Source: Hypomesus transpacificus
Taxonomy: Eukaryota > Chordata > Actinopteri > Osmeriformes > Osmeridae
Direction: 5' to 3'
Length of the DNA: 64,000 nucleotides
Assembly: GCF_021917145.1 (NCBI RefSeq)
Contig: NW_025813700.1
Location: forward strand, 372,001 to 436,000
The notes beneath the pieces were generated by a model, which was not told the origin of the DNA, made no database searches, and worked only from the letters and a program-made list of their open reading frames with translations. Below, piece by piece: positions 60,145 through 64,000 of this stretch. Each line of letters begins with the position of its first letter. Within the stretch, counting starts at the first letter, position 1. The translations under genes were made by a program, and so were the position numbers.

Positions 60145-62483
60145 CTATACCCGTGTTGTGGAGTGGGAATGGGGCAAGCCAGTGGAATTGTAGCCAGCTG
60201 GGAAGGTGCTGTAGGGGTGCATGTTGGGGAGCCCCATGAGGGAGTTGGGGATCATGGTGATGTTGTTGGGGGTCATGAGGGGGATGTCGTCGGGCGAGCG
60301 GCGCAGGGTGAGGGTGTAATCCATGTTGGGCGAGAGGTGCAGGGGGTCGTGGTGGGCGTCGCACGGGCTCATCTGGTTGGCCTGGTTCATCTGGTGGGAC
60401 AGGCTCTCGTCGACAGTGGTGGCGTGGCTGACGTCGTTGCCGTTGCCCTGGTGCTGCGGGCTGGTCTGGTGCGGGCCGTCCTGCCGGCTGCGCTTGTCCT
60501 TGCGGTAGTAGAGGGCGGCGAACGCCAGCACGTTGAGGAAGAGGAGGGAGGCGCCCACGGCGATGGTGACGCTCAGCTCCGTGGAGTAATCTCGGGGGTT
60601 GGCCACGATCATGGGGCCCTGCTCCTCCCCGGCTTCCCCGTCGCTGCTGTGGGCCGTGGAGACCGGGTGCCGCTTGGTGCCCGAGGGCTGCGTCTTGCCG
60701 TTGGACTGCGTGGTGTCCAAGGGGGTCACCTTGGTGGTGGTGGAGGTGTAGTGGAACATGTCGTGGAGGTTGTAAAGGTGGGGCACCAGGTGTTTCCAGA
60801 AGGCCACCTTGGTGGCGCGGTAGTGGTCTCGGATGCGAGGCTTCAGGCCGATGTGCAGGTACAGCTGGTCATGGGGGTCGTACTTGGACCAGGCCACCTC
60901 CTCGAAGCGGTTGGCCTTGGTGTGAATGAACTTCGTATCCTGAGGCACCGGCTTGTTGGGGTCACTACACACAAACAATAAGAGCTAGTGGTCAATTACC
61001 AGCCGCACGTCATCGGACACAGAGTCGGTATTTGACTCCAAAACGGATCCTAGCTTGTCAAATATTCACAGCCGACATGTGAAGGGACCATCGCTTATGT
61101 CATACTCTGACTGCACATAATGAGATTAGATGGTGGGTTAATTAAAAGTCAAGCAATCAGCTTGTGGATTGTCCAAATCAATCCCATATGTACGGCAAGG
61201 ATGTCATTTCACTGTCTTTCCTCAAGGGCTCAGCATTCCCTTCATATTACCTTAATCTACCCCAACCCCATTCATCCGCGGGCCTGTTTCCTCAGGTACT
61301 CCACCATTCCACCATTGTTAGTGCTTTTCGCGCGACATTCAGCAGGTTATTGTGTGTGACATCAGCAAGAGAGGCTGAGAGGGTTCATTGTAAACCGCGT
61401 GTCTCGGCAAAACCACATCCTGTGTCTCTGTCCCTGTTAATCAGGCGGTAATAGGGACGAAGCTAAACGAGAGTGCAGCGCCTAGACCTCGCTATTGTGC
61501 GGGTCCCACATTGTTTGAATCCATTACCCTTTCAATAAGCCCTCCATTTTCCATTTAACATCAGAAAGCATCAGTAATGTAAGCTGTCAGGCAACTGCAA
61601 AGTATGAATACGTCTTCTGCCATGAAAGTCATTACCACAGCAAGACAAAAATGAGAAACCAGGCAGCTAGCGCGCTCGTAGATTTGTACTCACCCACTCT
61701 TGGCGAAATTGGTCCAATAGGTCATGACGACAGCGCTGAGCATGATGTCGTTCCTGGAGAAGTTGCAGGGGAACAGGTCGGTGGGGCCCACCATGGGCAC
61801 GCCGAACACGTAGGGCACCTCGTCGCCGTGGGCCGAGTCCGACCACACGGGCTTCATCAGGCTCTGGCAGTGGTGGTAAAAGGCGTAGAAGTAGGTGGGA
61901 GAGCCGTAGCGGGCGTGGAGGTCCGCAGTCACCACCGACGGCTCCACCCACTGGTGGTCGGTGAACAGGGCCACCAGGGTCTTCCTCCGGGTCTCCGGGT
62001 TGTCGCGGTCGGCCCAGTCCGTGTACATGAACTTGATGGTCTCCCTCAGGGTGTCTTTGCCCTCCGGGTAGCCGTACAGGCTGTCCACAAAGTCCGACAC
62101 GGCAAAGTCAAAGTCGTTGCTGGACACGCCGTCCTCCAGGTCCACCACGTTCTCCACGAACCTCAAACCTTCGCCCTGGTTGACGCCCAGCATGATGTCG
62201 TAGTTGAGGAACTCGCCCTGCTCCATTAGGATCTCGGGGTCGTCGGGGATGACGTCGCCGTCGATGACGGGGCCGAAGGCGACGTGGTAGCGCGCCGGCT
62301 GGATGTCCTGCTCCACCAGCTCCCTGGCGGTCTTCTTCTGGAGACAGGCTACCATGTCCAGGGTGTCGAGCACGTTGCAGCCCACCCTCTCAGCCAGATG
62401 GCGCGTGTATTTTACTGGCTGGTAGTTGACAGCCCAGCTGGACAGGGCTGAGCCACTCTGGATGATGGCTCTATGGAACAGGC
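60145..62483 (-). CDS. nlgn3: Neuroligin-3, last two coding exons (5' part outside window)
   Basis: Exons 61694-62483 (790 bp) and 60145-60964 (820 bp) join as GG|T and encode 535 C-terminal residues. The first carries the end of the cholinesterase-like ectodomain ([67 protein letters not shown]). The second carries the stalk, a single transmembrane helix ([20 protein letters not shown]) and the cytoplasmic tail with the gephyrin-binding block [18 protein letters not shown] and the PDZ ligand HSTTRV. Neuroligins are postsynaptic partners of neurexins. The tail ending [14 protein letters not shown] matches NLGN3 better than NLGN1, 2 or 4. The middle of the tail ([15 protein letters not shown] region) is fish-specific. 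The intron between the two exons (60965-61693) is 729 bp with nothing else recognised. Confidence 0.93.
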
Positions 62484-64000
62484 CTGGAAATAACACAGAT
62501 ACACACATACAGTTCACACACCTTCCTGTTTTGAGGATGACTTATGCGCTAAATAGCTACGAGTTACAGAAAATATCTCTGTCTTAAGACTCAAATTCAT
62601 GTGTATTTTATTCAAAACGACTACTACAGTATATATCTGTATATAAAATACAGAGTATCTACATATATATACACATCTCCAGGCAACTAAGCGACAGTGT
62701 TCGATCTTGGTGCCGTAAACCTTTTTCACCCTCGACTTTTCAGTTTTTTTTCAGTAATAGGGCGTCCAACACGTTCACATCCACCATCTTGAAAAAAAAA
62801 ACCAAGAGCGGTGGACAGGCGAACAAACACTGACAGGAGCCCCGCTCAGAAAATCAATACCACATCAAGACAGTGTGAGTAGGTGTGTGTGATAACAGCC
62901 AAGCCTCATGCGAGGAAGCGCTCTGCACGGCTGGTCGCCGGCGGCGGCTCTCCTTCATAGTCACATCTTCAGGGACACTTCCTATCCAGACTACTTGGGG
63001 ACGAGGAGCAGCCATTTTCATTTAGCGGGGCAAACACGTTGCTGTATTTTTTCAATCCAGTCAGACCAAGCAGTGTGTCTAGATGTCTATCAGAGAGTGC
63101 CAGGGGACGTACGTTGACTCTGAGTCGATGAGGAGCCTTTCAGCTTCCAGAACATACCGTGCATCCGCAAGTTCAGTCGGACATGTCTGGAAAACTAAGC
63201 CCAAGCTCCACCGCACCGCACTCAATTATGTGATCCTTTCCTTTGATTGTGTTTTGTGATTATCTTTCGTAATTCACTGATATCCCTGTCCTGTTATCTG
63301 GTTGCGATTGTATGACGGACTACATTGGATGTATCTGATAACGCATAATTTAGATGTATGTGTTATTCGAGTGTGGATGTATCGAGTTGGCACCACTCCG
63401 AATGTTGAAGCTTGCCTGGACCTGGGATCGGATGTAATAAAGGTCTGATTGATTGGAGCTGGGGCAGAAGATGTTATGTGTGTGTGTTGGTTACGGTGTG
63501 TGTGTGTGTGCGTGAGAGAGAGATAGATAGAGATGAAAGAGTGAAAAGATGAGACAGAAAGAGAGGAAAGGAAAGAGAAACAGACTTGTAAAAACACAGG
63601 TTAACGGAGAACGCCGTCATTGTCCCACCCTTAGTGCCCTTGCTTAAATCATTCCAAAACGGGTTCATTAATTCAAAAACCTCCTTGGAATTTCCCTGAC
63701 ATGATATCTTTACAAGGACAGCTAGGACAACCAGGTCAAAAGAAGTCAATAGACGTTCATATCGACAAATCCATGAGACACATCGCGCATAATCTACACA
63801 CATGGAGATGTATAGCTGTGCGTGGAGTTAAATTGATAGGCAGTTCAATGCCATATCCTCATTTAAATTTATAGGCATTCCTGTTTAAGGGGTTTACTCT
63901 AAAAGAGGCAAAGCTCTTACGTTGATTAGATTCAGGAGAGAAGAACAATAGCTATCACTTAACTATACCACAGCCCCCCGCTCCTATACTTTCATATCCC
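62484..64000 (-). other. nlgn3: nlgn3 intron (to window edge)
   Basis: Non-coding sequence upstream of the 790-bp exon's acceptor (gttatttccag near 62484). It contains a short GT/GA simple repeat at about 63475-63530. No exon with neuroligin similarity is visible up to 64000. Confidence 0.6.

Noticed and set aside
60163-60981. 272-codon open frame antisense to the nlgn3 last exon
   Set aside because: It exactly overlies a highly conserved coding exon and is rich in Gly/Val as expected from an antisense GC-rich frame.

Overview
This window is vertebrate nuclear DNA, almost certainly from a teleost fish. The genes have many short exons with GT-AG introns. The proteins match vertebrate families closely. 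The interspersed repeats are fish-type: tRNA-derived SINEs with an L2-like tail, an L2/Rex-like LINE end, hAT-type palindromic elements, and long CA, GA and poly-G tracts. The SINE set would suit a smelt-like or other protacanthopterygian fish, but that is a guess. There are no bacterial features and no recognisable viral or LTR element.

Layout, left to right. The 3' half of a SLAIN-family microtubule gene (+) covers 1-3000, with a LINE fragment in one intron. zfx (+, 7 coding exons) lies at 5230-8299. A small unrecognised mucin-like membrane protein gene (-, 9 exons) lies at 9654-12351. taf1 (-, 40 coding exons, plus one candidate cassette exon) fills 13352-29829. A RhoG-type GTPase gene (-) lies at 33152-33727 with a long 3' UTR. 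A formin-like FHDC-family gene (-, 11 exons) lies at 35296-39648. About 6.5 kb of repeat-bearing intergenic DNA follows. znf185 (+, LIM-domain protein) lies at 46886-50711. plp1a/DM20 myelin proteolipid (-, 7 exons) lies at 51898-57102. The last two coding exons of nlgn3 (-) lie at 60145-62483, and the rest of that gene is beyond the right edge.

Exon structures were assembled by hand from splice sites and reading phase. The summed coding lengths of the complete models are exact multiples of three: zfx 763 aa, mucin-like 374 aa, taf1 1980 aa, znf185 722 aa, plp1a 246 aa. The FHDC model also keeps frame, but its first donor is ambiguous. zfx, taf1, plp1a, nlgn3 and znf185 have human orthologues on the X chromosome, and TAF1 and NLGN3 are close neighbours at Xq13.1, so the block looks like part of the ancestral linkage group behind the human X. 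The genes do not form one pathway. Two are general transcription regulators (zfx, taf1), two act on the cytoskeleton through Rho or formin chemistry (rhog, FHDC), and two are neural membrane proteins (plp1a, nlgn3).

Main points of interest: zfx has lost all four metal ligands of the third of the 13 classical fingers; taf1 has an unexpected in-frame 60-bp candidate exon inside its winged-helix region; the mucin-like gene has a duplicated exon; and intronic poly-C runs and pyrimidine-rich satellites lie mostly on the sense strand, several directly against 3' splice sites.
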